From the NCBI GenBank assembly GCA_025210455.1, contig JAOARQ010000013.1:62001-126000 (forward strand): a stretch of 64,000 nt of DNA, written 5' to 3'. Shown piece by piece: positions 1 through 9,158 of the stretch. Below the pieces are notes generated by a model. The model was not told the origin of the DNA, did no database searches, and saw only the letters and a program-made list of their open reading frames with translations. The position numbers and the translations under genes were made by a program. Position 1 is the first letter of the stretch. Each line of letters begins with the position of its first letter. The DNA is from Pelagimonas sp. (lineage in GTDB: Bacteria; Pseudomonadota; Alphaproteobacteria; Rhodobacterales; Rhodobacteraceae).

Positions 1-948
1 GACACCGTCCTTCCCTTCCAGCTTGATCGCTCCGATATGCGCGGACGCGTGGCGCGCCTTGATGGCGTCTTGTCTGGTGTGCTGAAACAGCATGCCTACC
101 CCGCCGTGGTCGAGGCCCTGGTGGCCGAAATGGCCCTGCTGACGGCGCTGATTGGTCAGACAGTGAAACTGCGCTGGAAACTGTCCTTGCAGGTGCAGAC
201 CAAAGGCGCGGTGCGCATGATCGCCACCGATTACTATGGCCCCGAAGAAGAAGGCCAGCCCGCCCGCATTCGCGCCTATGCCAGCTTTGACCAAGAGCGT
301 CTGACAGAGGCGCCCGGGTTTGAACAGCTGGGCAAAGAGGGTTATTTCGCCATTCTGATTGATCAGGGCGATGGTATGAAACCCTATCAGGGCATCACTG
401 GTCTGGCGGGTAACAGCCTTGCGGATTGCGCCTCGGCTTACTTTGCGCAGTCGGAACAGCTGCCCACCACCTTTGGCCTGTCCTTTGGCAAATCGACCGA
501 ACCGGGCGTGCCCGAACATTGGCGCGCGGGTGGCATCATGCTGCAGCACATGCCCAAGGCATCACCCGCAGTCCTTGATGAGGAAGAGGCCGCCAAGGCC
601 AGAGCCGCCGAAGAAGAAGAGCAGCGCGAAAACTGGTCTCGGGTGAATATGCATCTGGAAACCGTCGAAGAGCTTGAGCTGATCGGCCCCACAGTGCCGC
701 CCACCGAACTGCTGGTGCGCCTGTTCCACGAAGAAGAGCCGCGTGTTTACGATGCGCAGCAGATCACATTCGGCTGCACCTGTTCAGAAGACCGTGTGCG
801 CCAGAGCCTGTCGATTTATTCGGCCAAGGATCTGGAAAAGATGACCACCGAAGACGGTCGCATCACAGCAGACTGCCAGTTCTGCGGCGCGCATTATGAC
901 CTTGATCCCAAGACAGTGGGGTTTGAGGCGGTAAATGCTGATAAATGA
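1..948 (+). CDS. hslO: Hsp33 redox-regulated chaperone (5' end outside window)
   Basis: Redox-switched holdase that protects unfolding proteins during oxidative stress in the cytoplasm. The frame is open from base 1; the residues before the first ATG (37) already read like the Hsp33 N-terminus, so the true start lies upstream and ATG 37 is internal. The C-terminus carries the zinc switch: CxC at visible codons 259/261 and CxxC at 292/295, the usual Hsp33 arrangement. An acidic Glu/Ala-rich stretch lies near codon 200. The last 14 bases overlap the Nudix gene, so the two are probably co-translated. Family assignment is firm; only the N-terminus is missing. Confidence 0.95.
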   Translation, partial: DTVLPFQLDRSDMRGRVARLDGVLSGVLKQHAYPAVVEALVAEMALLTALIGQTVKLRWKLSLQVQTKGAVRMIATDYYGPEEEGQPARIRAYASFDQERLTEAPGFEQLGKEGYFAILIDQGDGMKPYQGITGLAGNSLADCASAYFAQSEQLPTTFGLSFGKSTEPGVPEHWRAGGIMLQHMPKASPAVLDEEEAAKARAAEEEEQRENWSRVNMHLETVEELELIGPTVPPTELLVRLFHEEEPRVYDAQQITFGCTCSEDRVRQSLSIYSAKDLEKMTTEDGRITADCQFCGAHYDLDPKTVGFEAVNADK

Positions 949-1537
949 TCAGATAGATCGCCTGACGCGCGCGCTGGAGCTGTCCAGCGCGCCGTCTTCT
1001 GATTTTGATCTGAACCCTGATGTCAGATTGCCTGAAAACCGCAAGCTGCGCCCCGCCGGGGTGCTTTGTGCGTTTCAGCAGGGGGCAACGGGGCTGGATC
1101 TGGTTCTGACCAAACGGTCCTCTCATTTGAAACATCATCCGGGCCAGATCGCCTTTCCCGGCGGTAAGGTGGATGAAAGCGATGCGGATGTGACCGCCGC
1201 CGCCTTGCGGGAAGCCCGCGAAGAGATCGGCCTGATGCCCGACAATGTGCAGGTGCTGGGCACCCTGCCAGCGCATGAAACCGTGACCGGCTTTAGCGTG
1301 ACCCCGGTTGTGGCGCTGATCCGCGCCCCTTTTGATCCGGTGCCAGAACCCGGCGAGGTCGAAGAGGTCTTTACCGCGCCCTTCAGCCATGTGACGGATC
1401 CTGTGAATTTCATCAACCAATCGCGGCGCTGGCAGGGGCGCAGCCGCCATTATTACACGGTCCCGCTGGGGCCTTATTACATCTGGGGCGCCACCGCGCG
1501 GATGCTGCGCGGTCTGGCAGAGCGGATCGGCGCATGA
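935..1537 (+). CDS. Nudix hydrolase, CoA pyrophosphatase-like
   Basis: A 200-residue Nudix protein, probably hydrolysing CoA or related nucleoside-diphosphate compounds (NudL/YeaB type). The Nudix box starts near residue 76 (GGKVDE) and ends REAREEIG, matching the GX5EX7REUXEEXGU pattern with all metal-binding glutamates. The preceding segment LTKRSSHLKHHPGQIAFPGG is typical of the CoA-pyrophosphatase subgroup. The start has a GAGG ribosome site and lies inside the hslO 3' end. Its stop overlaps the next start as ATGA. The exact substrate is inferred from subgroup resemblance. Confidence 0.88.
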   Translation: MLINDQIDRLTRALELSSAPSSDFDLNPDVRLPENRKLRPAGVLCAFQQGATGLDLVLTKRSSHLKHHPGQIAFPGGKVDESDADVTAAALREAREEIGLMPDNVQVLGTLPAHETVTGFSVTPVVALIRAPFDPVPEPGEVEEVFTAPFSHVTDPVNFINQSRRWQGRSRHYYTVPLGPYYIWGATARMLRGLAERIGA

Positions 1538-2685
1538 CGCAGATCACCGGCGATTGGTTACAGTCCAAAGGTACACAGCAGGTGATGTCCATGCTGGAAG
1601 CGGCCGGGCATCAGGCCTATGCTGTGGGCGGCTGTGTGCGCAATGCGCTGCTGGATGAACCTGTCGCCGATGTTGATATTTCGACCGATGCCCGCCCCGA
1701 ACGGGTGATAGAGCTGGCCAAAGCCGCCGGTTTGAAACCTGTGCCCACCGGGATTGATCACGGCACAGTCACCGTTGTGGCCAACGGCGAAGGCTATGAG
1801 ATCACCACCTACCGCGCCGATGTGGAAACCGATGGCCGCCGCGCCGTTGTGCGCTTTTCGGATGATATCACCGAAGACGCGCTGCGGCGCGATTTCACCA
1901 TGAATGCCATCTATGCCGACAGGAAGGGCAGGGTGATTGATCCGCTGGGGGGGCTGCCTGATCTTCAGGCCCGGCATCTGCGCTTTATCGAAGACCCCAA
2001 CCGCCGCATTCGCGAAGATTACCTGCGTATCCTGCGGTTTTTCCGCTTTTTCGCCTGGTACGGCAACCCGGCGCAGGGCATGGATCCAGAGGCGCTGGCC
2101 GCCATTGCCAGCAATCTTGATGGGCTGTCCCAGCTGTCTGCGGAACGTATCGGCGTTGAAATCCTGAAACTGCTGTCCGCACGCGATCCGCTTATGGCGG
2201 TCTGCGTCATGGAGCAAACAGGCGTTCTGCCCCATATCCTGCCGGGCGCGCTGGCCAAACCGCTGGGTCCGCTTTTGCTGCATGAAGAGGCGCTGAGCAA
2301 ATTACCTGATCCTCTGCGCCGTCTGGTGGGGATCGGGTTTCATGACGGGGCTGCGCTGCGCCTGTCCAAGATCCAGCAACGCCGTCTGACCCTGCTGCAT
2401 GATCTGATTGGCGCTGATCAATCCCTACCCGAAATCGCCTATCGCCACGATCTGAACACCGCGACAGATGTGATGATTCTGCGTGCCGCAAGCTTTGAAA
2501 TGCCGCTAACACCTTCGGATCTGCCCGCGCTTGAACGGGCGGCGCAGGCCTGTTTTCCAGTCAAAGCGCAGGATCTGATGGAAACCTATTCCGGCAAGGC
2601 GCTGGGCGATGCTCTAAGGCAGATGGAACGTGATTGGATTGCCTCGGATTTCACCCTGACCAAGGCAGATCTGTTAGCGCCCTAA
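1534..2685 (+). CDS. CCA tRNA nucleotidyltransferase / poly(A) polymerase family
   Basis: Class II nucleotidyltransferase of 383 residues that most likely adds or repairs the 3'-CCA end of tRNA. Visible motifs are the glycine pair GGCVRNALL near residue 30, the catalytic DVDIST (DxD) near residue 45, and RRDFTMNAIY plus EDYLRILRFFRF of the head/neck region. In alphaproteobacteria this family usually acts as the CCA enzyme, but sequence alone does not exclude poly(A) polymerase activity. Its start overlaps the Nudix stop (ATGA), making it the third gene of the hslO run. Confidence 0.9.
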   Translation: MTQITGDWLQSKGTQQVMSMLEAAGHQAYAVGGCVRNALLDEPVADVDISTDARPERVIELAKAAGLKPVPTGIDHGTVTVVANGEGYEITTYRADVETDGRRAVVRFSDDITEDALRRDFTMNAIYADRKGRVIDPLGGLPDLQARHLRFIEDPNRRIREDYLRILRFFRFFAWYGNPAQGMDPEALAAIASNLDGLSQLSAERIGVEILKLLSARDPLMAVCVMEQTGVLPHILPGALAKPLGPLLLHEEALSKLPDPLRRLVGIGFHDGAALRLSKIQQRRLTLLHDLIGADQSLPEIAYRHDLNTATDVMILRAASFEMPLTPSDLPALERAAQACFPVKAQDLMETYSGKALGDALRQMERDWIASDFTLTKADLLAP

Positions 2686-2747
2686 AAACAGGGGTGACAG
2701 ATGGGTGATTCTCGTTTACCACGAAACGCGACTTAACCGGAGGAAAC

Positions 2748-2786
2748 ATGATGGTGCAAGCCTGGACGAACATCAGCCCTGTCTGA
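2748..2786 (+). CDS. Candidate 12-residue leader ORF upstream of the ABC exporters
   Basis: A mini-ORF (MMVQAWTNISPV) begins 7 bases after a near-perfect Shine-Dalgarno sequence (CCGGAGGA). It lies in the 180-base gap between the CCA enzyme and the first ABC gene, a place with no other explanation for so good a ribosome site. A hairpin follows, then a T-rich run. That layout resembles leader-peptide control of drug exporters. No homologue is known to me; coding status is inferred only from the ribosome site and position. Confidence 0.35.
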   Translation: MMVQAWTNISPV

Positions 2787-2800
2787 AGTCCCAGCGCGTG

Positions 2801-2846
2801 CGGGTGCCTTTAGACACCCGACTAGCCATCATTTTCGCATTTTTTC
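2801..2846 (+). promoter_or_regulatory. Hairpin plus T-rich run in the ABC-exporter leader
   Basis: CGGGTG (2801-2806) pairs perfectly with CACCCG (2815-2820) across an 8-base loop. About 20 bases later comes a T-rich segment (2829-2846). The spacing from stem to T-run is too long for a textbook intrinsic terminator, but the element sits between the candidate leader ORF and the exporter start and may act as an attenuator or as the 5' processing end. Confidence 0.35.
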
Positions 2847-2865
2847 TCTATGAGAGCCTTCTGTT

Positions 2866-4716
2866 ATGTTTCGCTTTTTCGAAAACCTTGTCGATCCCTA
2901 CACTGACTACGTCGAAACCAATCAACCGCCGCAAAAGCTCTGGCCGTTTCTGTGGTCTTTTTCGCAGCCGTTCAAGAAAGTCTTCTGGGCCGCTGGCCTG
3001 CTGTCGCTTGTGATTGCTGCGGTGGAAATTTCGCTGATCGCCGTGATGGGCTGGGTCGTGGATATCCTGACCGGTGATCCTGCTCAGGTCTGGGAAAACC
3101 ATGGCACGGCGCTGATCCTTCTGGCCCTGTTCATCCTTTTCCTGCGCCCGTTGTTTCAGGCGCTGGATGTTCTGGTGCTGAACAATGCCATCATGCCGAA
3201 CTTTGGCACCATCATGCGTTGGCGTGCGCATAAACATGTTCTGCGTCAATCAGTTGGCTGGTTTGAAAACGACTTTGCCGGCCGTATTGCCAACCGTATC
3301 ATGCAGGCCCCGCCTGCTGCCGGCGAAGTGGTGTTTCAGGTTTTTGACGCCGTCACCTTTGCGTTGGCCTATGTGGTGGGCGCGGTGGTGCTGCTGGGCG
3401 ATGCCGACCCGCGGCTGATGATTCCGCTGCTGATCTGGCTGGGTCTGTATTTCGTGTTTATGCGCGTGGTGATCACCCGTGTCGGCCCTGCGTCGCAGGC
3501 GGCATCGGATGCGCGCAGCCAGATCACAGGCCGCGTGGTTGACAGCTATTCCAATATTCATTCGGTCAAGATGTTCGCGCATCATGATCGCGAAATCGAA
3601 TACGCCAAAGAGGCGATCGAATACGGGCGCGAAACCTTTATCAAGGAAATGCGCCTTTATACTGTGATGGATGTTGTGCTGGTCACGCTGAACGGCTTCC
3701 TTATTGTTGGGGTTGTTGGCTGGGCAATTGCACTGTGGATGCAGGGCAGTGCCTCGGCTGGGGCCGTGGCGGCGGCAACTGCGCTGTGCCTGCGGCTCAG
3801 CGCTATGACCGGCTGGATCATGTGGGCGCTGACCACTCTGTTCCGGCAACTGGGTGTTGTCGCTGAGGGCATGGAAACCATTGCTCAGCCCATCACCCTG
3901 ATCGATGCCCCGGATGCCAAACCGCTGCAACTGACCGCCGGTGAGATCACCCTGAAAGACCTGACCCACCATTACGGCCGCGATTCTGGTGGGCTGGATG
4001 GGATCAACCTGACCATCAAACCGGGCGAAAAGATCGGCCTTGTGGGCCGGTCGGGCGCGGGGAAATCGACGCTGGTGAAACTGCTCTTGCGGTTTTACGA
4101 CGCGGAACAGGGCCAGATCCTGATTGATGGTCAGGATATCGCTGCCGTGACACAGGATAGCCTGCGCATGCAGATCGGCATGGTGCAGCAGGATAGCTCG
4201 CTTTTGCATCGTTCGGTGCGCGACAATATCCTGTATGGCCGTCCTGATGCCTCGGAAGAGCAAATGCTGAACGCCTGCGAAAAGGCACAGGCGCATGAAT
4301 TCATTTGTGATCTGGAAGATCCGCAGGGCCGTAGTGGCTATGATGCCCATGTGGGCGAACGCGGGGTGAAACTGTCAGGCGGGCAAAGACAGCGTGTGAC
4401 GCTGGCGCGGGTGATCTTGAAAGATGCGCCAATCCTGCTGCTGGACGAAGCCACATCCGCATTGGATTCAGAGGTGGAGGCCGCCATTCAGGATACGCTC
4501 TACGGCATGATGCAGGGCAAGACGGTGATTGCAATTGCGCACCGCCTGTCGACCATCGCGCAGATGGATCGCATTCTTGTGCTGGATCAGGGCCGCATCG
4601 CCGAAGATGGCACCCATGACGATCTGCTGGCACAGGGCGGGCTTTATGCCAGCTTCTGGGCGCGGCAGAGCGGTGGGTTCCTTGACCCGGATACACAAGG
4701 CGAGGCTGCTGAATGA
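2866..4716 (+). CDS. ABC exporter half-transporter (permease-ATPase), subunit 1
   Basis: A 616-residue type IV ABC exporter half-unit: N-terminal transmembrane domain (roughly residues 45-330) followed by a nucleotide-binding domain. Walker A GRSGAGKST lies near residue 394, signature LSGGQ near 503 and Walker B LLLDEATSA near 524, with the H-loop AHRLST; all catalytic residues look intact. It overlaps the next gene by ATGA, and that gene is a similar half-unit, so a heterodimeric exporter is likely. Homodimers cannot be excluded. The substrate is unknown; lipids or drugs are usual for this family. Confidence 0.9.
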   Translation: MFRFFENLVDPYTDYVETNQPPQKLWPFLWSFSQPFKKVFWAAGLLSLVIAAVEISLIAVMGWVVDILTGDPAQVWENHGTALILLALFILFLRPLFQALDVLVLNNAIMPNFGTIMRWRAHKHVLRQSVGWFENDFAGRIANRIMQAPPAAGEVVFQVFDAVTFALAYVVGAVVLLGDADPRLMIPLLIWLGLYFVFMRVVITRVGPASQAASDARSQITGRVVDSYSNIHSVKMFAHHDREIEYAKEAIEYGRETFIKEMRLYTVMDVVLVTLNGFLIVGVVGWAIALWMQGSASAGAVAAATALCLRLSAMTGWIMWALTTLFRQLGVVAEGMETIAQPITLIDAPDAKPLQLTAGEITLKDLTHHYGRDSGGLDGINLTIKPGEKIGLVGRSGAGKSTLVKLLLRFYDAEQGQILIDGQDIAAVTQDSLRMQIGMVQQDSSLLHRSVRDNILYGRPDASEEQMLNACEKAQAHEFICDLEDPQGRSGYDAHVGERGVKLSGGQRQRVTLARVILKDAPILLLDEATSALDSEVEAAIQDTLYGMMQGKTVIAIAHRLSTIAQMDRILVLDQGRIAEDGTHDDLLAQGGLYASFWARQSGGFLDPDTQGEAAE

Positions 4717-6539
4717 ACCCGTTAAAGACCAACCCTTTTGCACCCGCAAAAGGGGCCCCACCGCGTCAGCTGGTGCCTTTCATGCGCTGGGCCTTGCAGG
4801 GGGCCTGGGGGCTGATCGCGCTGACAGCCATCCTGTCGATCTGTATCGGCATTTTCGAAGTCACTGCGGCGCTGTTTCTGGGTCGTGTGATTGATGGGGT
4901 ACTGGAAAGCGATCCGCAGATGATCTTTGCGGATCAATGGCCCACGCTTGCTGCAGCGGTGATTTTCTTTCTGGTGCTGCGCCCGCTGGTCTCTGGGCTG
5001 TCTGCGGCTTCGACCTCTGTTTTGATGCAACCCACAGTCATGACTTTGGCGCTCTCACGTATTCACCGCTATACGCTGGGGCATTCGATTACCTTCTTCG
5101 ACAATGATTTCGCGGGTCGTATTGCCCAAAAAGAGGTGCAGACGGCACGCGCGGTCAATGACGTCGTGGTCGAAATCGTGAACACCATGTTCTATGCGCT
5201 GGCCTCGGTTGTGGGGGCCGGGCTGCTGGTTGGGTCAATCGACTGGCGTATCGCGATTGGGCTGGTGGTCTGGGTTGTTGCCTATGGGTTTTTGCTGCGG
5301 TTCTTTATGCCGCGCGTGCGTAAACGATCAAAGGCCCGCGCTGCGGCGCGTGCGAACATCACCGGTCAGGTGGTTGATACCGCGACGAACATCAAAACGG
5401 TTAAACTGTTTGCCCATGCCGCACAGGAAGATCAGACCGCGCTGTCAGCGATGGACAGTTACCGCCTGCGCTTTGCCGAATTTGGCCGCGTTTCGGCCGC
5501 GTTTCGGTTTAGCCTGATTGCCCTTGGCGGGGCTTTGCCTGTGATCCTTGTGGGCAGCGCACTGTGGTTCTGGTCGCTGGGGCAGGTCACTGCGGGTGAA
5601 ATCACCGCCACCGGGGCCGTTGCCCTGCGTCTGGCACAGTTGACCGGTTGGGTCAGTGCAACCTTTATGACCATGTACGCCAATCTGGGAGAAATCGAAG
5701 ACGGCCTGCGCACGCTGACGCCACCCTATGCGTTGCAGGATGCGCAGGATGCAACCGAACTGGCCGTTTCTCAGGGGGCGGTACAGTTCGATGGGGTTGG
5801 CTTTGCTTATGGGCGTGAAACGGGGGGTGTGCGCAATATCATGCTTGATATCGCTCCGCGTGAAAAGATCGGTATTGTTGGTGCATCGGGGGCGGGGAAA
5901 TCGACATTGGTTTCGCTGCTGCTGCGGCTTTACGACACCGAAAAAGGGGCGGTGCGTATTGATGGGCAGCCCGTAACGGATGTAACTCAGGACAGTCTGC
6001 GCCGTCAGATCGGCATGGTCACGCAGGAAACCGCGATGTTCAATCGCTCGGCGCTGGATAACATCCGCTATGGCCGCGCGGATGCGACAGATGCTCAGGT
6101 GATCGAGGCCGCCAAACGCGCCGAAGCGCATGATTTCATCACCGAACTGGAAGATCACGAAGGCCGTCAGGGCTATGAGGCACACCTGGGCGAACGCGGT
6201 GTGAAACTGTCTGGTGGGCAGCGCCAGCGTATTGCTCTGGCCCGTGCAATCCTGAAAGACGCGCCCATTCTGGTGCTGGACGAAGCCACCAGCGCGCTCG
6301 ACAGCGAAGTCGAAGCCGCCATTCAGACCGCTCTGACCCGCGTGATGGATGGCAAGACCGTACTGGCCATTGCGCACCGGCTGTCTACCATCGCCAGCAT
6401 GGATCGTATCATTGTGCTGGAACAGGGGCAGATCGTCGAAGAGGGCAGCCATGACAGCCTGCTGGCGCAAAATGGCACCTATGCCCGCTATTGGAACCGC
6501 CAGTCAGGCGGATTCATTGGACAAGAAGCAGCAGAATGA
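4713..6539 (+). CDS. ABC exporter half-transporter (permease-ATPase), subunit 2
   Basis: A 608-residue partner of the preceding half-transporter with the same architecture. Walker A GASGAGKST is near residue 390, LSGGQ near 499, Walker B LVLDEATSA near 519, and the H-loop AHRLST is present. Unlike many heterodimeric exporters, neither subunit shows a degenerate ATPase site (both retain the Walker B glutamate and a full signature). The start overlaps the upstream stop by ATGA, and its own stop overlaps the next ATG, implying one polycistronic message. Confidence 0.9.
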   Translation: MNPLKTNPFAPAKGAPPRQLVPFMRWALQGAWGLIALTAILSICIGIFEVTAALFLGRVIDGVLESDPQMIFADQWPTLAAAVIFFLVLRPLVSGLSAASTSVLMQPTVMTLALSRIHRYTLGHSITFFDNDFAGRIAQKEVQTARAVNDVVVEIVNTMFYALASVVGAGLLVGSIDWRIAIGLVVWVVAYGFLLRFFMPRVRKRSKARAAARANITGQVVDTATNIKTVKLFAHAAQEDQTALSAMDSYRLRFAEFGRVSAAFRFSLIALGGALPVILVGSALWFWSLGQVTAGEITATGAVALRLAQLTGWVSATFMTMYANLGEIEDGLRTLTPPYALQDAQDATELAVSQGAVQFDGVGFAYGRETGGVRNIMLDIAPREKIGIVGASGAGKSTLVSLLLRLYDTEKGAVRIDGQPVTDVTQDSLRRQIGMVTQETAMFNRSALDNIRYGRADATDAQVIEAAKRAEAHDFITELEDHEGRQGYEAHLGERGVKLSGGQRQRIALARAILKDAPILVLDEATSALDSEVEAAIQTALTRVMDGKTVLAIAHRLSTIASMDRIIVLEQGQIVEEGSHDSLLAQNGTYARYWNRQSGGFIGQEAAE

Positions 6540-7063
6540 AACGGGTGATGATTGTCGGGCAGCCCGGCGGGGGTAAATCCTGGCTGGCGCGCCAGATGGG
6601 CGCGCGCACGGGCTTGCCGGTGTACCACATGGATCAGATCCATTGGATGTCCGGCTGGGTCGAACGCCCTTTCGAAGACAAGCTGCGCATGGCCACCGAA
6701 GTAGAAAACAGCGATCGGTGGATCTTTGAAGGTGGCTATGCGGTGACGCAGGCGCACAGGTTGTCTCGTGCTGATACGCTTGTTGTGTTGGATATTCCTT
6801 TTGCTCTTCGGGTTTGGAGGGTCTTCTGGCGGACTTTGCGCGATTATGGCCGCACACGCCCGGATCTACCCGAAGGGTGCCCGGAAAATTTTGCTTTGGA
6901 ATTCTGGCAGTACATCTGGAAAACCCGTCGCACAGTGCGTCAACGCAATCTGTCATTGCTGGATCAGGCCGGGCCTGAAACCACCTGTCATGTGCTGCGC
7001 TCGCGGCAGGATGTTGCAGATTTCCTGAAAACGCTCGACGGATCGCGCAAATCAGGGCAATAG
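6536..7063 (+). CDS. Small P-loop kinase (FlaR / topology-modulation-protein type)
   Basis: A P-loop NTPase of 175 residues. A Walker A motif GQPGGGKSW (residues 8-16) follows MKRVMIV, and HMDQIHW and WIFEGGY are features of the adenylate-kinase-like group annotated as topology modulation protein or FlaR. I chose ATG 6536 because it overlaps the ABC stop (ATGA) and places the P-loop at the expected N-terminal position; a longer frame from 6491 would extend into the ABC gene. Substrate and physiological role are not known for this family. Confidence 0.75.
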   Translation: MKRVMIVGQPGGGKSWLARQMGARTGLPVYHMDQIHWMSGWVERPFEDKLRMATEVENSDRWIFEGGYAVTQAHRLSRADTLVVLDIPFALRVWRVFWRTLRDYGRTRPDLPEGCPENFALEFWQYIWKTRRTVRQRNLSLLDQAGPETTCHVLRSRQDVADFLKTLDGSRKSGQ

Positions 7064-7069
7064 GCCCGC

Positions 7070-8287
7070 ATGCAACGAATGATCATTGAACGCTTGGGGC
7101 ATCGGGGTGACGGGATCGCCCCCGGCCCGGTCTATGTGCCCGGCACCCTTCCCGGTGAAGAGGTCGAGGGCGATGTGCTAAACGGTGCCATGGCGGCACC
7201 GAAAATTGTCACGCCCTCAGAGAACCGGGTCAAAGCCCCCTGCCGCCACGCGAAATCCTGTGGCGGCTGCCAGTTGCAACACGCCAGCGATGGTTTTGTC
7301 GAAGAGTGGAAAACCGATGTGGTGCGCCGTGCGCTGGTGGCTCAGGGGCTGGATGCCCCCATTCGCGGGTGCCACACCTCTCCGGCGCGGTCCCGCAGGC
7401 GGGCCTCTTTTTCGGCCCGCCGCACGAAAAAGGGCGCTCTGGCTGGCTTCCATCGCAAAGGCTCTGACGTGGTTGTCGAAGTGCCCGATTGCCAGCTGGT
7501 ATCCCCTAAACTGGCGGGTGCGATCCCCATGGTTCAGGATCTCGCTGTGCTGGGGGCCAGTCGCAAAGGCGAACTGTCTGTTCTGGTCACCGATAGCCCG
7601 CTGGGGCTGGATATCTCAGTGACCGGTGGCAAGCCAATTGATACCGACCTGCGCAGCGCCCTGGGGGAACTGGGCCGCAAATACGGCCTCTCGCGCATCA
7701 CCTGGGATGACGAAAGCCTGACCCGCATGCCGCCCTATCAGACCTTTGGCAGCGCGCAGGTCACACCGCCCCCCGGTGCCTTTCTTCAGGCCACCCCTGA
7801 TGGGGAACAGACCCTTCTGGATGCGGTCCAAGAGGCGCTGGGCGATGTCAAACATATCGCTGATCTATTTGCTGGATGCGGCACCTTTGCCCTGCCTTTG
7901 GCGCAACAGACCCGGGTTCATGCCGTCGAAGGCAGCCGCGCCATGATGCTGGCGCTGGATCACGGCTGGCGCAATGCACAGGGGCTGAAACATGTCACCT
8001 TTGAAGCCCGCGATCTGTTCCGCAATCCGCTGCTTCCCGATGAGCTAAAGCGCTTTGACGGCGTGGTCATCGACCCACCCCGCGCGGGCGCCGAAGCACA
8101 ATGTGAACAGCTGGCCGCCGCCCGCGTGCCTAAGATTGCCTTTGTATCGTGCAACCCCGTGACCTTTGCCCGCGATGCGCTGATCCTTGTGCAGGCCGGG
8201 TATCGCCTGAATTGGGTGCAGGTGGTTGACCAGTTCCGCTGGTCCACGCATGTAGAGCTTGCCGCTTCTTTCACTTTGGAAAAATGA
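7070..8287 (+). CDS. Fe-S 23S rRNA (uracil-5-)-methyltransferase, TrmA/RlmC/RlmD family
   Basis: A 405-residue SAM-dependent methyltransferase forming m5U in RNA. It has a short TRAM-like N-terminus. The [4Fe-4S] cysteines are visible: CRHAKSCGGC (C58, C64, C67) and a fourth Cys near 141 (DCQLV). The SAM-binding segment DLFAGCGTFALPL is near residue 265. The catalytic cysteine is in SCNP near 361, with DPPRAG before it. The family covers RlmC, RlmD and TrmA; the cluster favours rRNA methylation but does not prove which uridine. It starts 6 bases after the kinase gene and ends 3 bases before the channel gene. Confidence 0.9.
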   Translation: MQRMIIERLGHRGDGIAPGPVYVPGTLPGEEVEGDVLNGAMAAPKIVTPSENRVKAPCRHAKSCGGCQLQHASDGFVEEWKTDVVRRALVAQGLDAPIRGCHTSPARSRRRASFSARRTKKGALAGFHRKGSDVVVEVPDCQLVSPKLAGAIPMVQDLAVLGASRKGELSVLVTDSPLGLDISVTGGKPIDTDLRSALGELGRKYGLSRITWDDESLTRMPPYQTFGSAQVTPPPGAFLQATPDGEQTLLDAVQEALGDVKHIADLFAGCGTFALPLAQQTRVHAVEGSRAMMLALDHGWRNAQGLKHVTFEARDLFRNPLLPDELKRFDGVVIDPPRAGAEAQCEQLAAARVPKIAFVSCNPVTFARDALILVQAGYRLNWVQVVDQFRWSTHVELAASFTLEK

Positions 8288-8290
8288 CCG

Positions 8291-9067
8291 ATGTCCTTTC
8301 GTGATCGCCTGAATACCCTGCTGGATCAACCGCGCATTCAGAACACCATCATTGCCGTGATCCTGTTCAACGCCATTATTCTGGGGTTCGAAACCTCGCC
8401 CGGAATCATGGCCAAATGGGGTGGGCTGATCGGCTTTCTCGATAAACTCTGCCTTGCTGTCTTTGTGGCCGAAATCGCTGCCAAACTGTTCGCGCGCGGG
8501 GGTCGGTTCTTCCGCAATGGCTGGAACCTGTTTGATTTCGTGATTGTCGGCATTTCGCTGGTGCCTGCGGCACAGGGCCTGTCGGTGCTGCGCGCGCTGC
8601 GTATCCTGCGAATCATGCGGGTTATTTCCGTGGCCCCCCGCCTGCGCCGCGTTGTCGAAGGTTTCGTCACCGCGCTTCCGGGCATGGGCAGTGTTTTCCT
8701 GCTGATGGCAATCATCTTTTACATCGGCGCGGTCATCGCCACCAAACTGTTCGCCAGCAGCTTTCCAGACTGGTTCGGTGATCTGGGCCTGTCCGCCTAT
8801 ACGCTGTTCCAGATCATGACGCTGGAAAGCTGGTCCATGGGCATCGTACGCCCCGTCATGGAGGTTTACCCCTATGCCTGGCTGTTCTTTGTGCCCTTTA
8901 TCATGGTCACTACCTTTGCGGTGGTAAACCTGCTGGTGGGTCTGATCGTGAATTCGATGCAGGATGCTCACCACGAGGAAGACAATGAAAAGACAGACGC
9001 CTACCGCGATCAGGTCTTGGAACGGTTGGAAGCCATCGAAAAAATGCTGGCGGAAAAGCGCGGCTAG
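8291..9067 (+). CDS. Voltage-gated sodium channel, BacNav type
   Basis: A 258-residue single-domain (6-TM) ion channel of the NaChBac superfamily. S4 near residues 96-115 has arginines at every third position (RALRILRIMR). The selectivity filter TLESWS is near residues 177-182, the signature of bacterial sodium channels. S6 (FAVVNLLVGLIVNSMQ) precedes a polar C-terminal helix (NEKTDAYRDQVLERLEAIEK) that should form the tetramer coiled coil. The gene follows the rRNA methyltransferase by 3 bases. Marine bacteria use such channels in sodium-linked motility and pH control; that role is inferred. Confidence 0.92.
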   Translation: MSFRDRLNTLLDQPRIQNTIIAVILFNAIILGFETSPGIMAKWGGLIGFLDKLCLAVFVAEIAAKLFARGGRFFRNGWNLFDFVIVGISLVPAAQGLSVLRALRILRIMRVISVAPRLRRVVEGFVTALPGMGSVFLLMAIIFYIGAVIATKLFASSFPDWFGDLGLSAYTLFQIMTLESWSMGIVRPVMEVYPYAWLFFVPFIMVTTFAVVNLLVGLIVNSMQDAHHEEDNEKTDAYRDQVLERLEAIEKMLAEKRG

Positions 9068-9158
9068 GAAATCCTGCGCTATCCGAAAGAGGTAGAATAA
9101 GATACATTGCCAAAAAACATAAAGCTTGCAGACAAGCTGATACTTCAGAGGCAATGAG

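Noticed and set aside
3250-4350. A 366-codon minus-strand open frame within the first ABC exporter gene.
   Set aside because: Antisense to Walker A and signature motifs of a real ABC gene.
9123-9138. AGCTTG/CAAGCT hairpin between the sodium channel and L,D-transpeptidase genes.
   Set aside because: A 6-base stem without a U-run is not a convincing terminator.
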